Of a stretch of 63,065 nt of DNA, positions 11,116 through 22,030 are shown one piece after another. Source of the DNA: Cristatella mucedo. Lineage: Eukaryota; Bryozoa; Phylactolaemata; Cristatellidae. The notes below the pieces were generated by a model. It was not told the origin of the DNA, ran no database searches, and saw nothing but the letters and a program-made list of their open reading frames with translations. The DNA lies in the NCBI GenBank assembly GCA_009760855.2, contig WPIO01000381.1:1-63065 (forward strand), written 5' to 3'. The translations under genes and the position numbers were made by a program. The stretch's first letter is position 1; each line of letters begins with the position of its first letter.

Positions 11116-11297
11116 AACATAAGCAAAGAGGCTCTACGCGAGTCTCCATTCCGAATGGTCAGTGGTAGCATGCTCAATGATAACAAGCATACCATGGTTA
11201 GAGCTTACATGCACAGTGCCAACATACAAGTGCGTATGCTTCCTGGCAGCATGCACAGTGTTAGCATGTCAACACAGACAAGCACACTCATAAGCTC
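11116..11297. other. No recognisable feature
   Basis: Short spacer between LINE-B and the CA repeat. It has weak internal repetition of GCATGCACAGTG-like words resembling the LINE-B 3' UTR, so it may be a degraded piece of one. Confidence 0.3.
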
Positions 11298-11392
11298 ACG
11301 CGCGCGCGCACACACACACACACACACAAACACACACAAACACACAGGCACAAGCACGCACATACATGCACACACACTCACCTACACGCACA
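11298..11392. repeat. (CA)n microsatellite
   Basis: A CG run leads into CACACA with interruptions (AAACACACAC, CAGGCACAAG). The open frame at 11155-11469 that crosses it is translated repeat. Confidence 0.9.
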
Positions 11393-13333
11393 AACGAAAC
11401 ATTGTGGTTTTGACAATAAATACTCTTTCTAATCAAACAGAAATCAATATCGTACCTTCCCGTACATAAAGAACTGATGCGAGATAAGAAGCGAGATGCT
11501 CACATAGATAACATGCAAGGCTATAAATAAGCAGGGATGGCAGCTTCCAGGCCAATCTACTTGCATAGATAGCATTCCATAGGTAGGCTTGGATAAAGCA
11601 AGCCCATGTTACTGGATTGATCGTTAATCTGTTGAACAAAAAACAGATCAATTATCTTTCCAGGCACTTGATAATGCGGAAGAGAATGCATATTTCACAA
11701 ATACAGTTTGCGTATTATGTCTGACTTACAACATACATTATTGTATTGTCTTTGACAATTTTTTTATTGTATTGTCTTTGACTGCAAAGATAATTTTTGC
11801 AGTTTTTATTAGATAAAACTTCAGTTCACGATAACTTTAACCACCACCTTGCGCATTCAGATCTGGAAACTTACTATATAATGAGAATACTGCATACTGA
11901 GGCATCGCGAAATTCGCAATGGAAGTGCTTCGTAGTTCAGAATTTCAGAAAGTCAATTTAAATCAATGATCTAAATCTACACATCAGTCGAGAAATCTTA
12001 GAGCACTCCCACTAATCCAGGACTTGGCATTCGGTTACCAAGGTACTTATAAAGCGAGCTGGCACCGGTTTAAAGAAGATCAACTCAACCACCAGACTTT
12101 GATACGCACCGACTGACGACTTGTGAAAGATACTATGAGAAATCTAACAACTTACTTCAATGGAACTTCGATAAGCAATAGTGCAGCTGCAAAAACTGGC
12201 TGCGAGTCAATGGCTGCCTCTGATACCGAAACCTACGGAGGATGATGGGATTTCACGACCCTCTCCATCTGATTGTGTTGCAGCTTTGGTAGCAAAAGAA
12301 TGTTTTTTAGACAGGCAAATCGTCTTTATATATATGTATATACAGATATTATTTAAATATATAATTACCGGTTCAAGATACGCTGACCTGCAGCCTGTAA
12401 GGGGGTGGGGCTAGGGGGTTGGAGCTAGCAGAGCACCTGTTTGGTCGCATGGGTGCCAGGATGCAGCGACTGCCGCCGCCAGTAGCCTGGGTGATAAGGC
12501 AGTCGGCCGGAACTGTTGTTCTCCGGATCGTCCTAGACCTTTTGACACTGGCCCTCATGCCAAAGTTATACAAATGAATTAATGTTCTCTTACCTACTGC
12601 TGCTACCTCATGCGAGCGGTTGCATCCCGTAAAGCTTTGCTTACACTGGCGACTTTCCAGTAACCCTCACCCTCTTAATAGCCGTCCGGTCCCAACCCCA
12701 ACCAAGTCGCAAGTGTGTACCCAGCCAACCGAACCTAGCCTGGGTACACACTAGCGACTTTCCTTTAAAATTGGTGCCGATTTTGGACAGATTTCCTTCT
12801 GCTTTGAGGTACTACGTCGTCGAGCGTGACCACATGTTTGGTGGAAAGAGCCAAGTCGGCCGAATCTCACGAAGGAGAAGTTAATTCTACCTTAAGGTTC
12901 GCAGTCGGACGAGCTGACCAATCAGAATCATGGAGTCCAATACTGCACTCGGCGGCCGAAGTACCTGGCTGATGCTCGTTGGCTCGTCTTACCCGTTGAG
13001 GCTTTCGGAGAAACTCTTTTTTAGCATGGGTGCTTATCCGTTGCAGCCTCAGCTGTAATCCCATCTACACAGAAGACAGATTGCACGCCTGTTACCAACA
13101 TTCGTGCAATTGATAGCATTAGTTAGTGTAGCTCGGCGTCGGCCTGACTCAATTCAAGGGCGCCCAAGAAATGTCCAGCATAAAAAACCTCTGTCAACCT
13201 AGTGCGTAGAAGCAAGAGGATGGAGCCGTCGTAGTAGAATCGTAGTACTCCGCTCGGCGGAGAAGGAGTAACCTCCCGCTAACTGAGCGGCTATAACCTA
13301 CGGCCGAATGAGGCGGCGTCCCCTCTTTCCATT
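11393..13333. other. Intergenic, no gene recognised
   Basis: 11400-12400 is AT-rich with short frames only. 12400-13330 is GC-richer. Near 12700-12760 it carries words (CCTGGGTACA) also found near 32990. The segment 13265-13325 resembles 42385-42440, apparently DNA lying next to the LTR-like element in both places. I find no convincing coding potential. Confidence 0.35.
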
Positions 13334-13860
13334 GTTGGGAACGACCAAAAACGACCAAAAAGAGGACGGAGCCGTCGTAGTAGAATCATAAGTAAGGTGA
13401 TTGGTATTGGCTCGCTCGTCAACCCTTTAGTCCCAGGTCGACCCTATAGTCGTGGTAGGAGCAGCAGGCTGAGTGATTACGGCTCATCTGTCAACCTCGT
13501 GATCCCAGCTAGTTATTTAAGGGTAGGACGACGCTAGCCCAGAGGTTCCTCCTTCGTCTTTGGCTCCGTTTCGACACCGTCGCCGGTAGTTGCCGAACTA
13601 GATTTTTGCTGAAAGCGAGGGAGAATTGTCGGCTGTCCGCGGGCGATTGACGGGACTGAGCGAGTCAGCGTGAGGAGAGTTCGGTGGACGCCATCGAAAG
13701 CGGTTGTGTCGCGCCCGTGGCTCACATTTTGCGGTTTGTGTGTGTGTGTGCGTCCGTGTTGTCCCTGCGTAGGGATTTGCTGCTGCGAACATAAAGTAGT
13801 CCGGTTCAGTGAAGAGGAGCCGCTTCATGGTAGGTGAAGTGATACCGTAGCCGAACTAGT
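13334..13860 (+). mobile_element. LTR-like element (solo LTR candidate)
   Basis: It starts TGTTGGGAACGACC. It shares with 41331-41880 a long stretch containing AGTTATTTAAGGGTAGGACG (a plausible TATA-like box and start region) and TTCATGGTAGGTGAAGT. Partial matches are at 42695-42830 (same orientation) and 42890-43060 (opposite orientation). Dispersed copies with TG at the start, promoter-like DNA and no long coding frame fit solo LTRs of a Gypsy-type element. No gag or pol is seen nearby and no target duplication was found, so a non-autonomous DNA element is the alternative. Confidence 0.45.
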
Positions 13861-13884
13861 TTTATCTGAAAGCGAAGGATCCAC

Positions 13885-13985
13885 TAACAGTTCGATTGTG
13901 CTTCGTTTGCAGCAAATGCCAAGTGCCTAGAAAGAGATTAAGCTTTCTGAGGGCGCTATAATAAATATATTATTATTATTATTAT
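13885..13985 (+). mobile_element. LINE-B 3'-end fragment
   Basis: The GTTTGCAGCAAATGCC context, a 3' stem-loop variant and an (ATT)n tail are present. It lies directly upstream of a second, similar fragment. Confidence 0.75.
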
Positions 13986-13989
13986 TGTT

Positions 13990-14111
13990 AATATACTGTG
14001 CATGCTGACCCTGTGTATGTCACCCCTAACCATGTAATTAATTTTGTTGTTTATAAAGCATGATTATACTCACCATTCAATTGCATTTTCCTTTGCAGCA
14101 AATGTAAAGCG

Positions 14112-14152
<41 letters not shown>

Positions 14153-14205
14153 AGTTCTCTGAGGGCGCTTTATCAAGAGCAATATTATTATTATTATCCA
14201 ATGTT
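13990..14205 (+). mobile_element. LINE-B 3' end with (GA)n expanded inside its stem-loop
   Basis: The typical LINE-B 3' UTR (GCATGCTGACCCTG, CACCCCTAACCATG, TTTGCAGCAAATGTAAAGCG) leads into the conserved tail. The element's own AGAGA has grown into a (GA)n run of about 38 bases (14112-14149) before GATTGAGTTCTCTGAGGGCG and the ATT tail. Confidence 0.85.
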
Positions 14206-15170
14206 AGGTTTATGGATGGGGCAGTTTCAATTCGTGCAAGTTCGCCAGAGGGAAGACACAAGACGAGTTACTTCATCACGTCGACATTCAAGGCGTTCAC
14301 TTACCTTGCCAGACAACACAAACACTATGATGGGGCTGAGCTTTCCAACTGCCTTCAATAAAAACAAAATCTCTGCTGAGTTTTTAAGGAGACTCATTTC
14401 TACAGCGGCGAGAGAGCTTCAACGGCAATATCCATTTATTTTGTAGTTAATTTTATCTCTAATAGTTAAAGCAAGAGAATTCGCCCTTCCTTCAGGCTTC
14501 CGTCACGCGGCAAGATGGCGCAGCTATGTCTTTCGTGACCAGCACTTCCAGGAATGACCTGTATTAGAGGTGCTTCAGCAGAGCGAGTCGGCAGGAAGTT
14601 AGCTCTTGCTGCAGAGTAAGAGAATTGTGAAGAATCTTATTTGATTGACGTGGCAGCAAGATGGCGCATGCACTCAGCAGACGCATTTTTCACCGATAAG
14701 CACAATTTATCAAGAAAAGAGTAAAAAAAGTACTCTGGGAAAGCGTCCGCTTTGCGGATGTGAGAGGCCCGCGAAGCATATTTCGGCATGCTTGTCGATG
14801 ATCAAAATGTGCCCTGAGCGCCACATTTCACATGCGACACACTGCCGGATAACTCTTGAAAATAAGATGAACCATTGTAGCTCGTATTATGAAATTACTT
14901 TTATAAAATTAAGTGAAATGTGCTAAGCACCATTTTTGAATTCATGTAAGTTCGGTTTGCACACTGGCATCTCCTAAACGAGGCTACAAAACCAGACACG
15001 TGACAAATGACCAGCTGCGATTTAATTTCAACGCTCTCATTTAATATCATAAAAATCTTACAATAAAATTATTATAGAACCATACAATCTGGCTTCCTGA
15101 GCTTTATATACCAAGATTTCTGATTTTAATATACATAGCTTCAACCGTGGCTGTACCTGTGAGCTACAGA
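14206..15170. other. Intergenic, no gene recognised
   Basis: Short frames (93-105 codons at most) lack motifs. 14930-15170 is AT-rich. No shared repeat is recognised. Confidence 0.35.
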
Positions 15171-15175
15171 GGTAA

Positions 15176-15243
15176 CAATAATAATAATACACTTGCTAAG
15201 GAGCCCTAAAAAACCCAGTGTCTTTCTTTATAGGTGCTTTACA
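15176..15243 (-). mobile_element. LINE-B 3'-end fragment, reverse
   Basis: AATAATAATAATACACTTG, a degraded stem-loop complement and TAGGTGCTTTACA mark the reversed 3' terminus of LINE-B. Confidence 0.7.
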
Positions 15244-15364
15244 CACGCTTCTAATTCTAGGTGCAGTACAACGGTCGCCTTATTGTCATTGAAATCTAGA
15301 TTGAACTGTCGTAAGTTCGATCATGTGGCCGTCTGTTCTTGTTCTGCTGGTAAATGTCTCAATC

Positions 15365-15545
15365 CTGTCCCGCCGTCCTGAGCTGCTAAGGCCAAGACGA
15401 CCTCGACTGCTATCCTGACTCAGCTATGCTTCTCACAATCTCTTTGTTTTGTGAAATGACATCTGGTGGCTACCCCAATAGTTACCGAAAGCCACTTAGG
15501 CTTTGAGTGTGGTATAGAGAACTCTCATGCGGAAGTTCGATCGCC
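15365..15545 (+). mobile_element. LINE-A 3'-end fragment
   Basis: It matches the LINE-A terminal region: CTGAGCTGCT, CTGACTCAGCTATGCTTC, TTACCGAAAGCCACTTAGGC and GAGAACTCTCATGCG. The final ACATT tail is missing. Confidence 0.75.
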
Positions 15546-16490
15546 GCTATAGTTACAGCAGTACGGTCAGCCGACTTTTAGGTAGCCATGGTGTTTACCT
15601 TGATATTCTGAAGTGCTGCTTAAGATACCTCTGATCCCTCTGATATAGCTTCAAATGCATCCAGATACATCTGCCTTCAGACTAACCAAACTCTGGTGAC
15701 AAATAATTGTAAATACCGCTAAACGCTTGTTGGCTTCGAGTACTGCATCTTGAACTATTTGGGATAAGCCTTGATGGTGAATGCACCCAATAAGGGTACA
15801 CTAGTGTTGTGGAGTTTTCTCAATTTTGTTAAGGCTGTGAAAGGTTACGAACGTGATGCAGCGGATTCTGAGTCCTTTGCCACAAACATGGCGCACGTAG
15901 AAGTGCTATACAGGTGTAGCTGGCGCCTGGAGTCTCGGCTTTAAGTCGATGCACTTAAATGTACTCAAACCTCCGCCCACGGAAAGCAGCGCGAGGCAGA
16001 AACCAACGGCCTCCAATACCATAAAGTCCTAGAAAGTCGTGAATGCTCTTAGCTATCGGTTCCGAAACCGTAGTTCCACAACTGTGCATCACAAACCGAT
16101 GCGCACATCAGTAGATAAGTAAAATATATGTTCCATCTTGTATAGCGTCCTATGTGAGCTGAATATCTATCCAGGATTGTACACAAGTCGCACGGCTCGA
16201 GAATGCGACTATGAACTGTATAGCGTCTGCCATCGTAACGAAATGCAGGTCGTCGAACCGAGGCTGAGCTGGCTGACTATTAGAGGATTGATGCTATTGG
16301 AGGAATACTGCTGCTACCGTCGAATCGAGGCTGCGGCTGATCGAAGTGCTGGTGATGAATCGGCGGTCGTAGTACTGCAAACAAGCGGTGACTTCAAATA
16401 CGCAGAGCGAATACATCGATCGAGTGGGCGTGCGCTTCACGACCGCCTGCTCGACTGAGCATGGGCAAGAGATCGCACGTTGACGCTGAA
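15546..16490. other. Intergenic, no gene recognised
   Basis: The longest frame (16138-16458, 106 codons) does not begin with ATG and has no motif or repeat partner. It is reported only as an open stretch. Confidence 0.3.
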
Positions 16491-16492
16491 TA

Positions 16493-16580
16493 ACAATAGT
16501 AATAAATTTGATACAGCGCCCTCAGAGAGTTTGATCTCTTTCCAGGAAATTTATATTAACTGCAAAGGAAGCACGAATCA
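16493..16580 (-). mobile_element. LINE-B 3'-end fragment, reverse
   Basis: AATAACAATAGTAATAAATTT, then the complement of the stem-loop (CGCCCTCAGAGAG) and CTGCAAAGGAAGCACGA. Its end forms one arm of a 20-bp inverted repeat with 16655-16674. Confidence 0.75.
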
Positions 16581-16595
16581 CGGCATTGACACCAA

Positions 16596-16850
16596 ACTGT
16601 CGACATTTCTACCCAGAAAAGACCGGGTTGAAAGGTCGATAGCTCGGTGCCAGCGCCGTGATTCGTGCTTCCTTCTGTTTCTGCAGAGGACTATTTAATG
16701 ACGTCGTGACCTTCCTCGCTGCTCAGGTACGAGTCATCTGAGGCTGGCTGAAGCGTCTGACAAATGGAGAGCACCCAGAGCCCGCTCGCCCCATCTCTTT
16801 GTCTCACTCTCTATCCCCTTTCTCCTCTCTTCTCTCTCCCATCTCTCCTC
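16596..16850. repeat. Local repeat module R1, copy 1
   Basis: It is close to 20200-20452 over about 250 bases (landmarks ACTGTCGACA, AAAGACCGGGTTGAAAGGTC, GACGTCGTGACCTTCC, CTCGCTGCTCAGGTACGAG) and runs into the CT-rich tract in both places. No coding function is seen. Confidence 0.8.
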
Positions 16851-17027
16851 TCTCTTTCTCTCTGTCTCTCTCTGTGTCTCTCTGTCTCTCTCACTGTGTC
16901 TCTCTCTGTGTCTCTCTCTGTGTCTCTCCCTGTCTCTATCTTTCTCTCTCTGCCTGTCTCTGTCTGTCTCTGTCCGTCTCTGTCCGTCTCTGTCCGCCTC
17001 TGTCCGTCTCTGTCCGTCTCTTCCGTC

Positions 17028-17063
<36 letters not shown>

Positions 17064-17068
17064 CGTAT
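16800..17068. repeat. CT/CTGT-rich microsatellite cluster
   Basis: (CT)n is mixed with CTCTGTC and CTGT units. The 99-176-codon Ser/Leu or Arg/Asp/Glu frames on the two strands are translated repeat. Confidence 0.9.
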
Positions 17069-17189
17069 CGACGGAGGTACGAAGCTCATCTTCAGAGAAG
17101 GCTCTAGCATATAAACTCATTCTTAAACGACGCATAGTGTTGATGTCGCGTGTCGTAACGTTTCTGATGCACACAGTCCTTAGCTCTCG

Positions 17190-17520
17190 CTTACGCATTA
17201 GAAGCTTTAGCTCTGGAGGTCCTAGACTGTGGAACTCGCTTCCACAATTCTTACGCAACGACATCTACTCTCCAACTGCCGACTATGGCACATCTTTTTC
17301 AGCGGTCCTGAACTGCCACTTCTATGCTACTCACTACCTCAACTGCTCTCCTAACTCTGCTATGCTTCCCACTTTCTCTTTGTTGCGTGAGACGAAGTCT
17401 GTTGGGTACCGAATGCGTACCGAAAGCCGCTTAGGCTGTGAGTGCGCTATACAAAACTCTCCTGCGTAACACCCACATGGTTTTTATGACTTTGTGGAGT
17501 TACTGAAGGAGATACATTAC
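17190..17520 (+). mobile_element. LINE-A 3'-end fragment
   Basis: A frame with the terminal residues of LINE-A (17137-17469 reads FSSGGPRLWNSLPQFLRND), then the 3' UTR (GAATGCGTACCGAAAGCCGC) and an end reading GAGATACATTACG. The same end is seen at 8400-8455 and 46060-46130. Confidence 0.85.
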
Positions 17521-18795
17521 GCGTCCCCGCCCTCGCCAGACCGCAGGGATTGTTTGCAGAGGTGGCCATTGAAGCAAGGCACCGTCTCCAAACGTCGCTC
17601 ACACATCGTTACTATTTATCTCGAAATTCTTGCATCCCACGATTCGGGTTCATGACCTGTAAGGTCATGTATTTAAAAAAAGTCGGTTTTCTTTAATTTC
17701 CGGCCTCTTCCGCTTGAATGCCTAAAGATTCGAGGGAAACTCCAACGCCGCGAAGGCTCACACTCTACTCTCGCTCTGCACTCCGATGGTCTCGTGGTGG
17801 GCTGACCTCTCGCGTGCTTCAAGGTCAGCTAGGTTTTCGAATTGAACGATTTCGTTAAAACCTTACTCACAGCTACGAGAAAACCTGTGTCACTCAGGAA
17901 CTGGAAAGTATAAATGTGTCTGGAGATCTTGTCCCTCGGAAGGCCCTTGCAAAAAGGCTGCTTGACCACGTGACTAGATGACCGTGTCTAAGCCTACTTT
18001 TAGCTACGAAACATTGAAGCAATCTCTGACAAGCTAAGGTAAGAATCTCACGGAGCCAGGCTGGATCTGGAATTCGAGCGTTGGCGGCATCCCTTCTAGA
18101 CATATGCACCGCACCACTGTTGGAACAACGCGACGTTTACGATAGCTGGAGCTAAAATCGGCAGGCTGTATTTTCTGCTACGGACGTCGCCATTACCGTA
18201 TCGCATCTTACCGACCTGCACCAGCTTCCATCGAGCAGTGCATCGACTTCAAAATATATCGCTAACTGTTAGATCCCCTCAGTCTCTTGCTCCGGCCGTT
18301 CTTTCTAAAATACTTCATGGTCACGCCTTGCCGGTACTCTGTAACCTCTGAACTCTTCGGAGGCCACGCGCTTTTCTTTAGCTCACACTCCTGTACTCGC
18401 AAAGTCAAAAGCTCGATACCGACATTGAAATCGCCACCCTCGCAGTCTTTTAAATTTGAAGTATGTTAAAAAAGTATTCTTACAGTAAGCTTAAAATGAA
18501 CCTGCTTCTTGCAGCGGTTCCTCCATTTATGTGAACTATTTGTCTTCATTCCCACCTCCCAGAGCATTTTAACCCTAATTAGTTGACGTTGCTTCCTTTT
18601 CATCATTTGCGAAGTGCAGAAAGAGACCCAGCTGTTTCAGGCCGCACTAGAATATTAATAACTTTTATTTTACGAGTTTTCCGCGCTCGTAGCTGTTTTC
18701 GCTAAGCGAGCGGACCGAGTGAGCGTGACAACAGCAGCAGTAGCGGCGGCGGCCTTTAAATATCTTGCTTAACTTTAATAAAAGGACGCAAACAG
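17521..18795. other. Intergenic, no gene recognised
   Basis: Mixed composition with frames below 75 codons. The CAGCAGCAGTAGCGGCGGCGG near 18732-18752 is a short GC-rich triplet run. No protein family is recognised. Confidence 0.35.
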
Positions 18796-18799
18796 TTAA

Positions 18800-18880
18800 A
18801 TGATAATAATAATAATTCAACTTTTATAGTGCCTTCAGAGAACTCAATCTATTTTGGGTCACTTTCCATTTTATTAAGAG
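18800..18880 (-). mobile_element. LINE-B 3'-end variant, reverse
   Basis: AATGATAATAATAATAATTC followed by a diverged complement of the stem-loop (TGCCTTCAGAGAACTCAATC). The same variant sits in module copy 2 at 20630-20705, so it predates that duplication. Confidence 0.6.
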
Positions 18881-18881
18881 G

Positions 18882-18962
18882 AATAATAATAATAATAATG
18901 CACTTGATAAAGCGCCCTCATAGAACTCAATCTCTCTCTAGGCGCTTTACATTTGAATGCAA
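18882..18962 (-). mobile_element. LINE-B 3'-end fragment, reverse (young copy)
   Basis: It has a clean AATAATAATAATAATAATG tail and TAGGCGCTTTACATTTG. It is absent from the equivalent point of module copy 2 (near 20715), so it was inserted after the module was duplicated. Confidence 0.8.
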
Positions 18963-19154
18963 ACAAACGTAGGCTCATCATGCCGTAGAAGGAAATTCAA
19001 AAAATGTTTCGACAGCTGATTTTGGGGGAAGTTGGGGAATAGCCGTAGCTGATAGTTAAAACAGCGCCCAGTGAAAATCTTTCAACAACAAACATGATAG
19101 ATAAAAGCTACATACATCTTCTGCGAGCAACTACAGCTCCATTTTCACAGCATG

Positions 19155-19225
19155 GAGTATTAGAAATAACGCACTTGAAAAAGCGCCCTCAGAGAACTCA
19201 AGTTCTTCCTACTGTTTCACGCCCA
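19155..19225 (-). mobile_element. LINE-B 3'-end fragment, reverse
   Basis: GAAATAACGCACTTGAAAAA then the complement of the stem-loop. The same fragment is at 20787-20850 in the other module copy. Confidence 0.7.
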
Positions 19226-19377
19226 TGAAAATGAATGTAATTCTATATTCCAATTGAAGAATACATTGGCAAAAGAAATTGTGAAAAGACCGTGTCAGTA
19301 TAGTGCTTCTCTAGGGCACCTCCTACTTTAAAGGCTCACGAGATGACCATTGGCCATTAATAGGTACTAAGGAATGA

Positions 19378-19550
19378 TGGATGTGACTTGGCCCAGTGGT
19401 TAATGTGCTCGCCTTTAACGACCGAGGTCAAGGTGAATGTATTTCACGACGAAGGTCTGGGGTCGACCACGTGGCAAATTTGAAACGCCTAAATAGAGAT
19501 TAAGTTCTCTTAGGGCGTTTTACGAATGAATTATATTATTTTATGTTATG
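19378..19550 (+). mobile_element. SINE-1 copy
   Basis: It has an A-box-like GGCCCAGTGGTTAATGTG, a B-box-like GGGGTCGACC, then AAACGCCTAAATAGAGATTA, AGTTCTCTTAGGGCG and GAATTATATTA. The module equivalent near 20860 lacks it. Confidence 0.8.
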
Positions 19551-19837
19551 GAGACGTTCCCTACGACATTCTTCGGCATTCGACTTCTTAGTCGGTCTCT
19601 TGGGCTGAATACTATACACAATTATGTATTCTTCCTCTGGCCGATGTCATAAGCAGATAACTCACAGCTCTCGTTCCTACTTTACAGTTGCTGCAAAGGA
19701 TACGCGATTGAACGGTTAGTGGTAGCATGCTCAATAAACAGCAAGAATAACATTCCCTTCATGGTCGTTGCTCTGGGTGGCTGGTGGCCGGATGATGAAG
19801 CCTGCCCAGCGGACCTCGAAATTCGAGGTCGCTTTGG

Positions 19838-20085
19838 AATATGACACCTAGATTTCGAGCTTATTCGACAGGAGATATGCTCGCAGAGCCAATTTTGAGC
19901 GTCAACCTTTCCATTTTCTGAATCACACTGGGTTTGCCCATAACTAGTAAGTTAGTTTTGTCATCGTCTAGTTTTAGAAAATTTGCTACCATCCATGTGC
20001 GGATGTCATCAATGCATGCAGCAAGTGAGTTTAGAGAGTTTGAGGTGCTCGAAGGCTGGAAGGGATCAAAGCAAAGGCCATTACT
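19838..20085 (-). mobile_element. LINE-B internal RT fragment, reverse
   Basis: The minus-strand frame 20151-19861 reads FKLDDDKTNLLVMGK-type residues after the catalytic box. It stops abruptly on both sides and lacks the 3' end. Confidence 0.8.
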
Positions 20086-20215
20086 AAGGTCCCATTCAAA
20101 TTCGAAGGGTCCCGCGTCCGCCGGGCCGGATAGACGCCGAAGTGAATACAAGCCACGTCATCGTCGTCGCCCAGTTGTTGAACAGCCTCCTAAATTCCGA
20201 CTGTCGACACTTCTA
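20078..20215. repeat. Local repeat R3, copy 1
   Basis: It matches 21655-21880 (landmarks CCATTACTAAGGTCYCATTC, GTCCGCCGGGCCGGATA, CCCAGTTGTTGAACAGCCTC), but copy 2 contains about 90 extra bases made of repeated GTCGCCGTTG/GCCCAGTTGTTG words. Confidence 0.75.
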
Positions 20216-20452
20216 CCCAAAAAAGACCGGGTTGAAAGGTCGATAGCTCGGTGCCAGCGCCATGATTCGTGCTTCCTTCTGTTTCTGTATGACTATTTAA
20301 TGACGTCGTGACCTTCCTCGCTGCTCAGGTACGAGTCATCTGAGGCTGGCTGAAGCGTCTGACAAATGGAGAGCACCCAGATCCCGCTCGCCGCATCTCT
20401 TTGTCTCACTCCCTCTCTATCCCCTTTCTCCTCTCTTCTCTCTCCCATCTCA
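20200..20452. repeat. Local repeat module R1, copy 2
   Basis: Second copy of 16596-16850. Here it follows R3 directly, whereas copy 1 follows a LINE-B fragment. Confidence 0.8.
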
Positions 20453-20619
20453 AGTACAGCAGAGGAAAAGATGGCAGAGCAAACGGAGCGTTGAATACCG
20501 CATGGGTGCTAAAAAGGTCGTCACTGGCGATGAAAGTAAACAAGTTTTCACTCACGTATTTTAAGAAGTGATACTTTTTATTTTGCTTCAAATATTTTGC
20601 TATACATTTAATAGAATAA

Positions 20620-20992
20620 CGCAAATAATTTAATAATGATAATAATAGTACATTCGTTATAGCGTTCTCAGAGAACTCAATCTATTTTCGGTCACTTTCT
20701 ATTCAATTAAGAGGAATGCACACAAACGTTGGCTCATCGTGCCATCTTCTGCGAGCAACTACAGTTCCATTTCCACAGCATGGTGTAATAGAAATAACGC
20801 ACTTGAAAAAGCGTCCTCAGAGAGCAAATCGCTCAAGCTCCGCCAAGGTGCTTTACGTTTGCTGCAAAGGAAACGCGATCGAACGGTTAGCGGTAGCATG
20901 CTCAATAAACAAAAAGAATAACACACCCTTCATGGTCGTTGCTCTGGGTGGCTGTTGGCCGGATGATGAAGCCTGCCCAGCGGACCTCGGAA
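20620..20992. repeat. Local repeat module R2, copy 2
   Basis: A shorter, uninterrupted counterpart of 18797-19835 that includes two reverse LINE-B 3' ends (20630-20705 and 20787-20900). Comparison of the two copies orders the insertions. Confidence 0.75.
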
Positions 20993-21205
20993 TTGCGTGC
21001 TAGGAACGGGCGACATTGCGACGGCTTTTTTTGCGACGGCGAATTTGCTTCTCAGACGCCATTTCAGGATCGGAAGCCACTCTTCCTGAACGCGGGGGTG
21101 GGGGCGGGTAGCCCCCACGGCCTTAGCAGAACAGGGCTCCTCCGGCTAAGGCACAGCGATACATTAAAAAGATGTATATCCTATGAATATGCAAGCTAGC
21201 TGTAT
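20993..21205. other. No recognisable feature
   Basis: A GC-rich spacer. Frames on both strands are short. Confidence 0.3.
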
Positions 21206-21372
21206 GCCGCGCTGGTTTAGGCCAGTGGTTTAGCTGCTCGCCCCGACCAAGGTCAAGGTGAATGCAGTTGATCACTGAGGTATATGGGCTCGAGCCCCGT
21301 GGCATACGTGAAGCGCCTGAATAGAAAACCATTTTCAGTAGGGCACTAGGAAAATGAATTATATGTTTACAT
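21206..21372 (+). mobile_element. SINE-1 copy
   Basis: GGCCAGTGGTTTAGCTGCTC (A box region), GGGCTCGAGCCCCG (B box region), GTGAAGCGCCTGAATAGA and GAATTATATG at the end. Confidence 0.8.
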
Positions 21373-21397
21373 TTTATGATAGCAACGTGCTGCCACT

Positions 21398-21510
21398 TTC
21401 ATAATAATAATAGTAATAATAATATATTCGTATAGAACCCTCAGAGAACTTAATCTCCTTCTAGGTACTTTAAATTTGCTGCAAAGGAAGCACGATCGAG
21501 TGCTTAAAGG
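21398..21510 (-). mobile_element. LINE-B 3'-end fragment, reverse
   Basis: ATAATAATAGTAATAATAAT, the complement of the stem-loop and GCTGCAAAGGAAGCACGATC. Confidence 0.75.
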
Positions 21511-21654
21511 TTAATGACCTTAACTTTTACTTTTTCTTTAACAAGGCCAAAGCCACGAACCTGCGACCCATAAAATTAAAGTGCTGTATAGTACTCGTTG
21601 CGGTAGTAGCTCACCTGCCGTTGCCCAGCACGTTGTTAAACGTCGACCAGCGGC

Positions 21655-21880
21655 CATTACTAAGGTCTCATTCAAATTCGAAGTGTTCGCGTCCGCCGGG
21701 CCGGATATACGCAGAAGTGAGTACAAGCCACTTCATCGCCGTCGCCCAGTCGCCCTGGCATGCTGGCTCTTGTGGCTATTTAAGGTTAATGTCGCCGTTG
21801 CCCAGTTGTTGCTAAGTGTCGCCGTTGGTCAGTGTCGTCGTTGCCCAGTTGTTGAACAGCCTCTTAAATTCCGTCTACTA
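21655..21880. repeat. Local repeat R3, copy 2
   Basis: Counterpart of 20078-20215 with an internal expansion of GTCGCCGTTGCCCAGTTGTT-type words near 21790-21855. Confidence 0.75.
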
Positions 21881-22030
21881 AATGTGTGCTCGCTAAAAAC
21901 CACGGGGCTGCTCATCATGTGAGGGTCATTGGGGTCAATGTCAAGACTCTGCTCCTTTCAGGCAAAAAACTGCATACTCATCTACTCGGCCTGGCAATTG
22001 TGGTGAACATTGTTTTTTGGTGAAAGGCTT

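Larger units (their letters stand above)
18797..19835. repeat. Local repeat module R2, copy 1, with inserted elements
   Basis: It corresponds to 20620-20990 (landmarks CTCAATCTATTTT, CATCTTCTGCGAGCAACTAC, GTCGTTGCTCTGGGTGGCTG, GCCTGCCCAGCGGACCTCG). Copy 1 is longer because a LINE-B tail (18882-18960) and a SINE-1 block (about 19378-19550) lie inside it. Confidence 0.75.

Noticed and set aside
13334-13860. Host gene promoter region (TATA-like word plus GC-rich leader)
   Set aside because: The same sequence is dispersed in four places and in both orientations, so a mobile element explains it better.
16138-16458. 106-codon frame
   Set aside because: It has no ATG at its start, no motif and no repeat partner, and its length is compatible with chance.
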